The notes under the pieces: model-generated
Told to the model about the DNA's origin: nothing
Databases searched by the model: none
The model's input: the letters and a program-made list of their open reading frames with translations, nothing else
Position numbers and translations under genes: made by a program
Shown here: positions 54,493 to 63,800 of the stretch, piece by piece
Layout: every line of letters starts with the position of its first letter
Numbering within the stretch: position 1 is the first letter of the stretch
From: Gammaproteobacteria bacterium
GTDB lineage: Bacteria; Pseudomonadota; Gammaproteobacteria; Pseudomonadales; JAUIET01
Length of the DNA stretch: 64,000 nt
Assembly: GCA_030429735.1 (NCBI GenBank)
Contig: JAUIET010000002.1
Span: 604,414 to 668,413 of the forward strand
Direction of reading: 5' to 3'

Positions 54493-55557
54493 ATGAACAA
54501 CGCCTGCCATCCTGAATTGAGTTGTTATCTGCTGCCGGGTCATACCAGCAGCCCGGCGGATGCGATAAATGAAGCGCGCGCCGCGGAAGCCATGGGCCTG
54601 GGCAAGGTCTGGCTGTCTGAGCGATTCGACGTTAAAGATGCCGGTGTGATTTGTGCTGCAGCGCTGTCAGTGACCGAACGAATCCAGGTGGCGACTGCGG
54701 CGACCAATATCCACACCCGTCACCCCTTGGTGTTAGCGAGTATGTGCGCTTCGCTGCACTATCTGTCTGGCGGGCGATTTGAGCTGGGGCTCGCGCGGGG
54801 TGTGGCTATTCGTAATCAGCTGATGGGCCTGGAAAGTGTCAGCAATGGCAAAATTGTTGAGGCACTGGAGGTTCTCCGCACCCTGTGGAAGGGCGGTAAA
54901 GTCATGGGTCACAAAGGCGAGCTGGGCGAATTGCCTTACTTGAGCATGGGCGACTGGATGAATGCGGATATTCCACTGCATTTTGTTGGCTTTGGCCCGG
55001 CAAGCCTGCGTTTTGCCGGTGCTCATTTTGATGGGGTACATTTGCATACGTTCATCAGTGATGCGGGCTTACGCAAAGCTCGAGCTCTTATTCAGGAGGG
55101 CGCCGAGCGCGCTGGTCGAAACCCTGACAATATTCAAGTGTATTCCGTGTTTGCGACGGCCCTGGAGCCAAACCGAGAGGACTATCTGCGCAAGTTGGTG
55201 GCGCGCATGGCGACATACATGCAAGCCCCTGGTTACGCGGAACTGCTGATAGAATTGAATGGCTGGGACCCCGAAGTGCTCACCGCGTTTCGCGCCAACG
55301 ACACCGTAGCCGGCATGCTGGGCGGCATCGACAGTGTCGCAACGCTTGAACAGCTGGAAGAGATGAGCGAGCTGATCCCGAAAGAATGGCTGCCTGCTGC
55401 AGTTGGCACTGCTTCTGAGTGTGCCAGCGCCTGGCAACAACAACTTGCATTGGGCGCCACGGGTCTTGTTATTCACGGTTCAACCCCTGCTGAGTTCGCG
55501 CCGATTGTCGAGGCTTATGGTCAACTGAAGCGCGCCCAAACTGAGGGATCGAACTGA
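54493..55557 (+). CDS. LLM-class flavin-dependent oxidoreductase
   Basis: Luciferase-like TIM-barrel protein of 354 residues. Seen: SCYLLPGHTSSPADAINEARAAEAMGLGKVWLSERF (in blocks) with the LLM-fold N terminus, RIQVATAATNIHTRHP, SGGRFELGLARGV and a C-terminal ALGATGLVIHG. The R-F-x-LGLARG block resembles a TIGR03857-like group found in actinobacteria and proteobacteria, some F420-dependent, some FMN-dependent. F420 use is not shown. An exported Rossmann protein of the F420:NADP-oxidoreductase family is convergent with it, and the stops abut (55557/55558). Confidence 0.82.
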   Translation: MNNACHPELSCYLLPGHTSSPADAINEARAAEAMGLGKVWLSERFDVKDAGVICAAALSVTERIQVATAATNIHTRHPLVLASMCASLHYLSGGRFELGLARGVAIRNQLMGLESVSNGKIVEALEVLRTLWKGGKVMGHKGELGELPYLSMGDWMNADIPLHFVGFGPASLRFAGAHFDGVHLHTFISDAGLRKARALIQEGAERAGRNPDNIQVYSVFATALEPNREDYLRKLVARMATYMQAPGYAELLIELNGWDPEVLTAFRANDTVAGMLGGIDSVATLEQLEEMSELIPKEWLPAAVGTASECASAWQQQLALGATGLVIHGSTPAEFAPIVEAYGQLKRAQTEGSN

Positions 55558-56376
55558 TTACCGGGTCTTGGTGCAGTGTACTGGTGCTTTTCCGTTGCCG
55601 GGCAGGTCCGCCTTATCCGGGCTGGCGGCATTCGCCCCATACAGATGGCCGCCTGCTAGGGTGCACGGCCAGTGGGGATGTTCATGAACGAAAAATTCCC
55701 AGCCCTGTTGCCGCCCTTGTAGCAGGGGTACCATGTAAAGAAGCCCCATCGATTCAATATGGCGGGCATTTCTAAGTGGTCCTGCGTCCAGCGGCGTCAG
55801 GCCTATCGCATCGATCAGTTTGGCCACACGCTCCTTTGATGTTCTGTGATCACCGGCGATCAAGGCTGAGGGTGTGGCGCCCATTAACTGTGGATTATCA
55901 ATAAGAAACGAGCCTGGAAAGCCAACTTTGATCACGTGGGAGTCGTTGTTCCAGGCCTGAATCAGTTCGGAGCTTGAGCTGCTAACACTGCTTTCCAGGT
56001 AGCCATCTTTGGCCATCTTGTAGGGGATAGAAGCATCAATGAGAATTTTGCCTTGTAGCTGACCAAGGCTTTGCGCCACTGTCTCCATTGCCGGCCACGG
56101 CACTGCCAATAGCACGATGTCACCTTGTTGGGCGGCCCGTCTCTGCGATGTTGCCGTCGCACCGGGTGTGGCTGCAAGCAGCTGCTTGATGCTTTCGCGT
56201 CCTGGGTCTCGGCTTCCGTAGATTACCTGATAGCCATTACGCGCCAGTTGCGGTCCAAGCGAATCGCCCATATCACCAGTGCCTATTACGGCAACTATCG
56301 TGGTTGTTTGCGCTACGGCATTCAGACTGCCGTTCAGACAAAGTAGCGCAATGACTAGCAATCGAAATACGCGCAT
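55558..56376 (-). CDS. exported NADP oxidoreductase, F420-dependent-family Rossmann protein
   Basis: A 273-residue protein: a signal peptide MRVFRLLVIALLCLNGSLNAVAQ followed by a Rossmann domain with VIGTGDMGDSLGPQLARNGY, YGSRDP, DIVLLAVPW and IDASIP, as in the family of F420H2:NADP oxidoreductase-like proteins. The signal peptide would place it in the periplasm, where free NADP is scarce. The start could also be at 56409 or 56418. The domain assignment is clear; function and location are uncertain. It stands beside an LLM flavoprotein, and downstream of nothing on its strand. Confidence 0.75.
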   Translation of the reverse strand: MRVFRLLVIALLCLNGSLNAVAQTTTIVAVIGTGDMGDSLGPQLARNGYQVIYGSRDPGRESIKQLLAATPGATATSQRRAAQQGDIVLLAVPWPAMETVAQSLGQLQGKILIDASIPYKMAKDGYLESSVSSSSSELIQAWNNDSHVIKVGFPGSFLIDNPQLMGATPSALIAGDHRTSKERVAKLIDAIGLTPLDAGPLRNARHIESMGLLYMVPLLQGRQQGWEFFVHEHPHWPCTLAGGHLYGANAASPDKADLPGNGKAPVHCTKTR

Positions 56377-56593
56377 GTGAGCGAAACCCTGATCATGTAG
56401 GTACGTCATGATAAACACTTTTCTGTATATTAGCCTTTCGCCCGTTTACTTTTGACAAGCATGAAGGAAGCAACTCGTCGCACATGCACCGGGTGCAGTC
56501 GGTCTGGATAAGGGTATACTTCAATGCGTACTGCAGAAATGGCATAATCCCTGCCACATTTCTGCTCTTCATCTGAGCTTCGAGGGAATTAAT

Positions 56594-58093
56594 ATGCAAC
56601 AGTTAACTGGAATGGACGCATCTTTCCTGTACCTGGAAACCCCCAATGCGCCTATGCATATTTCCGGGCTCGCCATTTACGATCAATCAACCGCGCCAGG
56701 TGGAAAAGTACGATTCAAAGATATTATTGAGAATTATCAGCATCGTGTTCGCGGCCTCGAGCCGATGACGCGACGTCTGATGGAAGTACCCTTCCAACTC
56801 GACCACCCCTATTGGGTGTCTGATGGTAATTTCGACGCCGAGTTTCATATTCGTCATATTGCATTGCCAAAACCCGGCGACTGGCGGCAGTTATGTATTT
56901 TGATCTCCAGGCTGCACGCCAGGCCGCTTGATCGAAGCCGGCCATTGTGGGAGGCCTACGTTATTGAAGGTCTTGATAATGTGGAAGGCGTGCCCGCTGG
57001 GAGCTTTGCGGTGTTTTCCAAAACGCACCATGCTGCCATCGATGGCACATCAGGAATGGAGATGACCGCGGCTATTCACGATTTGTCGCCAGACTACAAA
57101 TCGGAGCGTAAAGCCACCGTGGTCGAAGTGGACGCAGAACCCAGCAAAGTTGAACTGATGCTGCGCGCGCAATTCAATAATGTTCGCAAACCGTTTCACT
57201 TCCTGAGTGTTGCTCGCAATACCATTCCGGGGTTTGCCAAAGCCTACAACGCCACCCGTAAAGGTGAGCTTAAGACTGTTGACGATCTGCCGCGCACTCG
57301 CTTCAGTGGCGATGTTGGCCCACACCGAGTATTTCAGGCCATCACCGTTGAGCTTGATGACGTAAAAGCAATTAAGAATTCAATTCCGGGCACTACTGTG
57401 AACGATGTTGCACTGGCCATCGTCGGTGGCGGCTTGCGCAAGTATCTTGAACATCATGGGGAGTTGCCGAACAACTCGCTGGCAGCGATGGCACCCGTAA
57501 ACGTGCGTTCGGATAAAGATACCACGGGCGGCAATGTAGTCTCGTCGATGACGGTGGCCTTGAGAACCGACGTAGCGGACCCGCTTGAGCGACTCAAGGC
57601 AGTGCATGAAGGCACGCGTGATGCGAAAGAACTTGCCAATGCTATTGGTGCCAAATCGATGACGGATTATTCGCAGTTCATACCGTCAGTGCTCACTGCG
57701 CAAGCGGCAAAATTGGCGAGTCGCTGGGGGCTTATCAGCCGCATGAAACCCACGTTTAACTGCGTGGTAACTAACGTGCCTGGCCCGCCAGTGCCACTGT
57801 ACAGTACGGGGGCAAAGATGGTGGCCAACTATGGTACCGGGCCGGTATTGGATGGCTTGGGTTTGTTTCATGTGATCAGCAGTTACTGCGGGCAATTTGT
57901 TGTGTCAGCAACGTCCTGCAGGGACATGATGCCTGATCCGGATTTTTATCGTGATTGTTTGCAGGCGAGTTTTGATGAGCTGCATCAGGCGGTAAGTAAA
58001 GCTCAGAAGAAAACGCGTGGGAAGCCCGCTGTCCGTAAAACCAGTAGCAAGAAAAAAGCTGGCAAGACTGGCAAGAAAGCGAGAGCGATATGA
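56594..58093 (+). CDS. wax ester synthase/diacylglycerol acyltransferase
   Basis: Bifunctional WS/DGAT of 499 residues that joins acyl-CoA to fatty alcohols or diacylglycerol to make neutral storage lipid. Seen: N-terminal LTGMDASFLYLETPNAPMHISG, catalytic HHxxxDG (H145, H146, D150, G151) in KTHHAAIDGTSG, and VNDVALAIVGGGLRKYL with NVRSDKD and NVVSSM typical of the C-terminal domain. A tail of about 25 residues is extremely Lys-rich (KKTRGKPAVRKTSSKKKAGK), which is unusual and may aid membrane or lipid-droplet binding. The stop overlaps the start of a DUF3604 lipoprotein gene (ATGA). Confidence 0.94.
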   Translation: MQQLTGMDASFLYLETPNAPMHISGLAIYDQSTAPGGKVRFKDIIENYQHRVRGLEPMTRRLMEVPFQLDHPYWVSDGNFDAEFHIRHIALPKPGDWRQLCILISRLHARPLDRSRPLWEAYVIEGLDNVEGVPAGSFAVFSKTHHAAIDGTSGMEMTAAIHDLSPDYKSERKATVVEVDAEPSKVELMLRAQFNNVRKPFHFLSVARNTIPGFAKAYNATRKGELKTVDDLPRTRFSGDVGPHRVFQAITVELDDVKAIKNSIPGTTVNDVALAIVGGGLRKYLEHHGELPNNSLAAMAPVNVRSDKDTTGGNVVSSMTVALRTDVADPLERLKAVHEGTRDAKELANAIGAKSMTDYSQFIPSVLTAQAAKLASRWGLISRMKPTFNCVVTNVPGPPVPLYSTGAKMVANYGTGPVLDGLGLFHVISSYCGQFVVSATSCRDMMPDPDFYRDCLQASFDELHQAVSKAQKKTRGKPAVRKTSSKKKAGKTGKKARAI

Positions 58094-60111
58094 GGGGGCT
58101 GCTTTCTATTCCTGTGGTGGCTGCCACGGCGTGGCTTCTGGCTTCCTGCGGTGCGGAAAATTTGTCTGAGCAGGTTAACGATTTCGCAGGTCGTTCTGAC
58201 GCGAACACACCAAATACCCAAATTGAAGTTAATCATGACATCGTTGAACGGTCGCGACCAGACGCAAACCCTTTACGGAATGCTTATTATGGCGACTTGC
58301 ACGTGCATACGGAGTATTCGTTTGATGCGTATTCGTTTGGTACAACAGCAACACCTTATGACGCCTACCGCTACGCAAAAGGGGCTGCGTTAACTCATCC
58401 GCGCGGCTATAAGATTCAGTTGAAGCAGCCGCTGGATTTTTACGCGGTGACCGATCACGCCATGTTTTTGGGCGTCGTCAAGGAGGCTGCCGACACCAGT
58501 ACTGAGTTCTCAAAATACCCGGTGTCAGAGCTGGTGCACAATATCAATGCGCCCGATAACCTGGGCGATTCCAGCATGACCCAGCGGCTTGGCAATTTCG
58601 CCCAGTTTATTCCAGGCGCACTGGCTGGCTTGCAAGACGGCATTATCGACCCTGAGCTGACACTGAACATCAGCAAGCGCGCGTGGCTGGACACGATTAA
58701 TGCAGCCGATCAGTTTAATGACCCTGGACGTTTCACAACGTTTGCGGCGTACGAGTACACCACGTCTACCAATGACAGGGGCAATTTGCATCGCAACGTC
58801 ATTTTCAAGGGCACGGACAAACTACCCGCTGTGCCGTTTTCGCGTTTCAACTCGCAAAACCCTGAGGGGCTGTGGGACTGGATGGACAACTTGCGAGAGC
58901 AGGGCATTGAAAGTTTGGCCATACCGCACAACTCCAATGGTTCAAATGGCCAGATGTTCAAACTTGAAGATTGGGCTGGCAATCCGCTGACCGATGACTA
59001 CGCGAGGCAACGCTTGCGAAATGAACCACTGGTAGAGATCACGCAGATAAAAGGGACGTCAGATACCCACCCACAGTTGTCGCCCGCCGATGAATGGGCG
59101 GATTTTGAAATTTATCCGTATCGCGTTGGCACAACCCTGCCCAGTGATCCCAAAGGCGGCTATGTGCGTGAGGCATTATTAAATGGCTTGGCAATAGAAG
59201 AGCAGGGTGGTGTAAACCCGTTTCACTTTGGTTTGGTGGCAGCCAGTGACACCCATGTTGCGGCAACCACGGATGATGAAGAAACTTTCTTTAGCAAAGC
59301 CGGTATATTAGATGGTACGGCGCAAGGTCGCGGTTCTGTACCTGCGTCGTTTCTGCAATCGCTGGCGGCCAAAGTCACGGCTCCTGATTTTCTGCAAACC
59401 GTCGATGGCAACAGTTACTTTGGTGGTGGTGGGTTTGAAAGTTGGAGCGCAGCGGGTATTGCCGCCGTGTGGGCAGAGGAAAACACCCGCGATGCCATTT
59501 ATGCGGCATTTCGCCGCAAGGAGACTTTTGCTACAACCGGCCCGCGAATCAAGCTGCGTTTCTTTGCCGGTGACTATCCGGCCGGGCTGTTAGAGGACAA
59601 ACAACTGCTGTCGCTCGCGTATGCCAATGGTGTGCCGATGGGGGGTGATCTGGATGTGGCTGCTGATGCCGGGCCAAGTTTTCTGGTGTGGGCAACGGCG
59701 GCACCCGACGGCGCATTGTTGCAACGCGCGCAAATCATTAAAGGTTTTGTAAAAGATGGTGAGCCACAGGAAATTGTTTATGACGTTGCCTGTTCCGACG
59801 GCTTGCAGGTGGACCCGATAAGCGGGCGGTGCCCCGACAATGGCGCGAGTGTGAACCTCAGCGACTGTTCGATCAGCAAAGGCCAGGGCGCCGGAGAGCT
59901 GCGCACGCTCTGGCAGGACCCAGACTTTGATGCGAGGCAGACAGCGTTCTACTACCTTCGCGTACTTGAAAATCCAACCTGTCGCTGGTCAACCTGGGAT
60001 GCTTTGCGTGCTGGTGTGGAACCAAGGTCGGACCTTGCCAAAACCTTGCAGGAACGTGCCTGGTCATCACCTATCTGGTACAGGAATAAAGCGCGCGATG
60101 AGCGGCCCTGA
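58090..60111 (+). CDS. DUF3604 lipoprotein
   Basis: A 673-residue protein with a lipoprotein signal (LLASC, Cys20) and a DUF3604 domain from about residue 60 to the end. Seen: AYYGDLHVHTEYSFDAYSFG, YAVTDHAMFLG, AIPHNSNGSNGQMF, AASDTHVAATT and WAEENTRDAIYAAFRRKETFATTGPR (blocks). HxH and Asp/His patterns are of PHP-like metal sites. The function of DUF3604 is not established; a hydrolase role is likely. It starts inside the WS/DGAT stop codon, so the two are translationally coupled, which is not an obvious pairing. Confidence 0.88.
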   Translation: MRGLLSIPVVAATAWLLASCGAENLSEQVNDFAGRSDANTPNTQIEVNHDIVERSRPDANPLRNAYYGDLHVHTEYSFDAYSFGTTATPYDAYRYAKGAALTHPRGYKIQLKQPLDFYAVTDHAMFLGVVKEAADTSTEFSKYPVSELVHNINAPDNLGDSSMTQRLGNFAQFIPGALAGLQDGIIDPELTLNISKRAWLDTINAADQFNDPGRFTTFAAYEYTTSTNDRGNLHRNVIFKGTDKLPAVPFSRFNSQNPEGLWDWMDNLREQGIESLAIPHNSNGSNGQMFKLEDWAGNPLTDDYARQRLRNEPLVEITQIKGTSDTHPQLSPADEWADFEIYPYRVGTTLPSDPKGGYVREALLNGLAIEEQGGVNPFHFGLVAASDTHVAATTDDEETFFSKAGILDGTAQGRGSVPASFLQSLAAKVTAPDFLQTVDGNSYFGGGGFESWSAAGIAAVWAEENTRDAIYAAFRRKETFATTGPRIKLRFFAGDYPAGLLEDKQLLSLAYANGVPMGGDLDVAADAGPSFLVWATAAPDGALLQRAQIIKGFVKDGEPQEIVYDVACSDGLQVDPISGRCPDNGASVNLSDCSISKGQGAGELRTLWQDPDFDARQTAFYYLRVLENPTCRWSTWDALRAGVEPRSDLAKTLQERAWSSPIWYRNKARDERP

Positions 60112-60119
60112 ACAGGGCC
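60104..60119. terminator. bidirectional hairpin between convergent genes
   Basis: GGCCCTG-AA-CAGGGCC, a GC-rich perfect palindrome overlapping the stop codon of the DUF3604 gene. There is no T-run after it on either strand, so termination would be weak or Rho-assisted. It may merely separate two convergent transcripts. Confidence 0.35.
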
Positions 60120-60129
60120 GGGCGCGTGG

Positions 60130-60648
60130 TCAGTTGTATTCTTTAGCGAATCTGGCTTCCAGCTCAGGCATCAGTCGAACCGCCTGGCCCTGGCCTTTCT
60201 CTGCAGCGCGACCTACCCAGTAGTACGCCATCATAAAGTCAACGTCTACGCCTATGCCTTGCTGGTAGCATACGCCAGCATTGTATTGACCGTTAGGGTT
60301 ACCCAATTGCGCCGAGGCGAGATAATGCTCGAAGGCTTTTTTCTCATCTTTGGGCACCTGCACGCCTTTCCGATATTTGTTGCCCAGTAAGTACTCGTAA
60401 CCGCCATTCAGGAAGCGGTCATCTTCCGCACGCTGCTCTGACACTGATTTGGGTTCGGGCGTGACAACAGTTTTGGTGAAACACTTTGCGCACTGAAATC
60501 TGGCTTGGCGTCGCAAAAGCTTGTCAACCGCCGACAATTCCTGTTGGTCAAAACGCTGGCAATTACAATGTGGGCACTCATTTGGAACAAAGTGAACCGT
60601 GAGCGTTGAGGGTGATCTGTTGTGTTTGGCCAGATACTGCATCGGCAT
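60130..60648 (-). CDS. zinc-ribbon and Sel1-repeat protein
   Basis: Small protein of about 172 residues. Seen: an N-terminal zinc ribbon with CPHCNC (Cx2C) and FQCAKC (Cx2C) spaced by about 27 residues, then two Sel1-like repeats with GNKYRKGVQVPKDEKKAFEHYLASAQLG and YNAGVCYQQGIGVDVDFMMAYYW (in blocks). Such repeats usually mediate protein interactions. There is no strong ribosome-binding site; ATG 60648 or 60642 are both possible. Convergent with the DUF3604 gene, 18 nt apart, and 158 nt from the carboxylase gene's stop. Function unknown. Confidence 0.7.
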   Translation of the reverse strand: MPMQYLAKHNRSPSTLTVHFVPNECPHCNCQRFDQQELSAVDKLLRRQARFQCAKCFTKTVVTPEPKSVSEQRAEDDRFLNGGYEYLLGNKYRKGVQVPKDEKKAFEHYLASAQLGNPNGQYNAGVCYQQGIGVDVDFMMAYYWVGRAAEKGQGQAVRLMPELEARFAKEYN

Positions 60649-60806
60649 TTTTTCGTTTGAAGTCCATCTCGGCAAGCGATGATGCTTGAGCTTGCCCTGT
60701 GTGAGAAGTATCGCACAGGCGCCAAAAAAACGTCAGCACGGGTCTGTGGCAATAGCTCACAAAAAAATGCTTTGCTAAATGTTATCGCGGCGATCCATCA
60801 GCTGCC

Positions 60807-63800
60807 TTAGGCGTTTTTCAATAGAGTATTGATCCAGCGTCGCGACTCCACAGGATCGATCACGGCATCAATTTCGACAGTGGATGCACCATTGATAGCG
60901 CGAGTATGCTCCCATGCCTGGTCAACCATTGTCTTGAATTGTTTTTCACGCGCTTGCGGATCGGCAATAGCCTCTAACTCCTTGCGATAGCCAAGGCGGA
61001 TAGAGCCTTCAATACCCATCGGTCCGGCCTCGCCTGTTGGCCAGGAAATACAGAATGATGAGGCGCGAGAATGCCCGCCCATTGCTGCCATTGCGCCCAA
61101 ACCGTACGCCTTTCGAATAATGATTGCGCCGGTTGGAACGCGAAGACTGGCCGAGGTAATGTAAAAGTCACCGGCCGCTCGCGCGGTTCCCTGTGCGTCA
61201 AACTCCGGGCCCACCATCAGGCCAGGGCAATCAACCAGATACAACACACGAATTCCGAAACGTTCGCAGAGCTTTAAGAACCGATCCGCTTTACGAGCGC
61301 AATCCGCGTCGATCGCACCCGAAAGAAATTGATTGTTGTTGGCCAGAATTCCAATGGTCTCCCCTTCTATGCGGGCCAGGGCGGTGATGTAGCCGGGCGC
61401 AAAATCAGGCCGCAGCTCTAACACAGACCCACTGTCGCACAGAGTATCGATAATAGTACGCATGTTAAACGCGCGATTTCGATTTTCAGGTACTACGTGG
61501 CGCAACAGGCGTTGATCGTCGGTTTTCCATTCCTTGAGTGTGCCCTGGAAATACGATAAATACTGGCGTGCTTTTTCAACGGCATCGCGCTCATCGTTCG
61601 CCAGAATATCAATCGTTCCATTGGCAACGTGCACCTGGCTAGGGCCTATGTCGTTTTTATCAACAATGCCCAGCCCACCGCCTTCAATCATTGCAGGCCC
61701 GCCCATACCCAGGCGTGATTCCGGCGTAGCAATAATGACATCGTGCAGGCCAAGAAAAGCCGCATTGCCGGCGAAGCAGTAACCGGCATTGATGCCGACC
61801 ATTGGCACTTTGCCACTCAGTGACGCCAGGTTGCCAAAAGACGTGCAGCTGAGTCCGGTGCTATTCAGCGGTGCAGCGTCTACGTCACCAGGTCTGCCGC
61901 CGCCGCCTTCTGCAAAAAACACCAATGGCATAGGGGTTTGCTCAATGACTTCTATCATTCGGTCGGTCTTTTCGTGATTGAAAACCCCTTGAGTTCCGGC
62001 GAGCACTGAATAGTCATACGCCAGTATGGCTGTGCGCGACTCACGCGCGTTGAATAAACTGCGGTTGACTTCACCAACGCCAGTGACCAGCCCGTCGGCG
62101 GGCGTATTCTTCCGCAAATCTTCCAGATCTCTGCGACCCCGTTGCGCCGCCAGTGCCAGCGCGCCGTATTCGATAAAGTTACCACCTTCGGTCAGTTGGG
62201 CGATGTTTTCTCGTGCGCTCTGTTTGCCTCGTGCGTGCAATCCATCGATTTTCTCAGGGCGGTTTTCATCCAGGGTGTACGCGTGCAAGTCACGCACGGT
62301 CTGTAGATCAGAGCGAATGGCATCAAGATCGAGCGGTTGCGCTGTTTGCTCTTCAAGCGTGTCCCCGTGCCTGGCGAAATAGTGCAGCAAGGGATGGTCG
62401 CCGTACACGGTATCGCCGACAGCGACAGCAAGTGCGGCTACTTCTCCATTGCACGGTGCATGTATCAGATGCTCCAGTTTCATGGAGTCAATCACCATTA
62501 ACTCCTGACCTGAACGCATGGTGTCGCCTGTGCTTACATTGATTGCAATCACAGTTCCCTGCATTGGGGAGCGCAGGCAAGTGCTGCCATCTGGAGCTTT
62601 ATCATCCCTGTACTTTCTTGACTTGGCTTCCAGGCTGCTTTCATGGCTGGATCGTACAGACTGTCGGGGCGTTTGAAGCGCATCTAATAGATCGTAAACA
62701 TTCCGTTCAATAAAGCCGGTATCCATGTTTTTCGCAGCAACCGCCGGGTGTTGAATGACGCTTTTGAGGAAATCCAGATTGCTTTCAACCCCACCGAGTG
62801 TGCTAGCACACAATGCACGGTAGTGCGCTTTTAGAGCGCTAGGGAAATCACCCTGGCGGGAGTGGCTGACCAATTTTGCCAGCAAGGGGTCGAACCGTGG
62901 ATTAGTGGTGTATCCGGCATACACACAGTGATCAACCCTGATACCAGGACCCGAGGCGGGTTCGAAGCGTGTAATCGTTCCGCCCTGACTGGTTGCAGTT
63001 CCATCGGGTTGCATTGTTTCGGCGCAAATCCGGCTTTGCAGGGCAAAGCCGTGTTGCAAGGGCGGTGTGCCCAAACCTAAAGCCTCCAGTGTCATTTGCT
63101 GACTGAGTGAAAACTGCAGGCCGACAAGGTCCAGACCTGTCACTTCTTCGGTGACAGTATGCTCAACTTGCAGACGCGGATTGAGTTCAATAAATGCGAT
63201 ATCGCTAAAATGGTTCCAGACTAAAAACTCAACCGTACCGATACCTCGGTACCTAACGGCATCCGCCAGGGCGATTGCGTAGTCGTACAGAGTGTCTCTA
63301 CAGGCAGTTGGCAAGCCCGGCGCCGGCGCTATCTCAATGATTTTTTGGTGCCTGCGCTGCAGAGAGCAATCGCGATCGCCCAATACGATCGCGTGCTCAC
63401 CATCCCCTGCAATCTGGATTTCAATGTGCCTGGCGTTTGGCAGCAGACGTTCCACGTACAGTTCATCTCGGCCAAATGCAGACATCGCTTCTGATTGACA
63501 ACGTTGCCAATCACGCTCTAGTTGCTCACTATTGTGCACTTCGCGCATGCCTCTACCGCCACCGCCAGCAACGGCTTTCAGCATAATGCCGCCGTCGAAC
63601 TCGGCCAGGTAATCGCGCGCCTGGGCGAGCGATGTGTGTTCGAAACTGCCCGCTGCCACTGGAATGTTCAGATCATGAGCCAATCGTCTTGCCGCTAACT
63701 TATCGCCAAACTTGTCAAGGGTGTCCGCGTTCGGGCCGATAAAGACAAGCCCTTGTTTTGAGCAGGCGCGCGCAAACTCGGCACTTTCGCTAAGGAATCC

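Noticed and set aside
60690-60740. Hairpin CCTGTG/CACAGG beside an A-run downstream of the carboxylase gene
   Set aside because: The A/T run is on the wrong side of the stem for termination on either strand.
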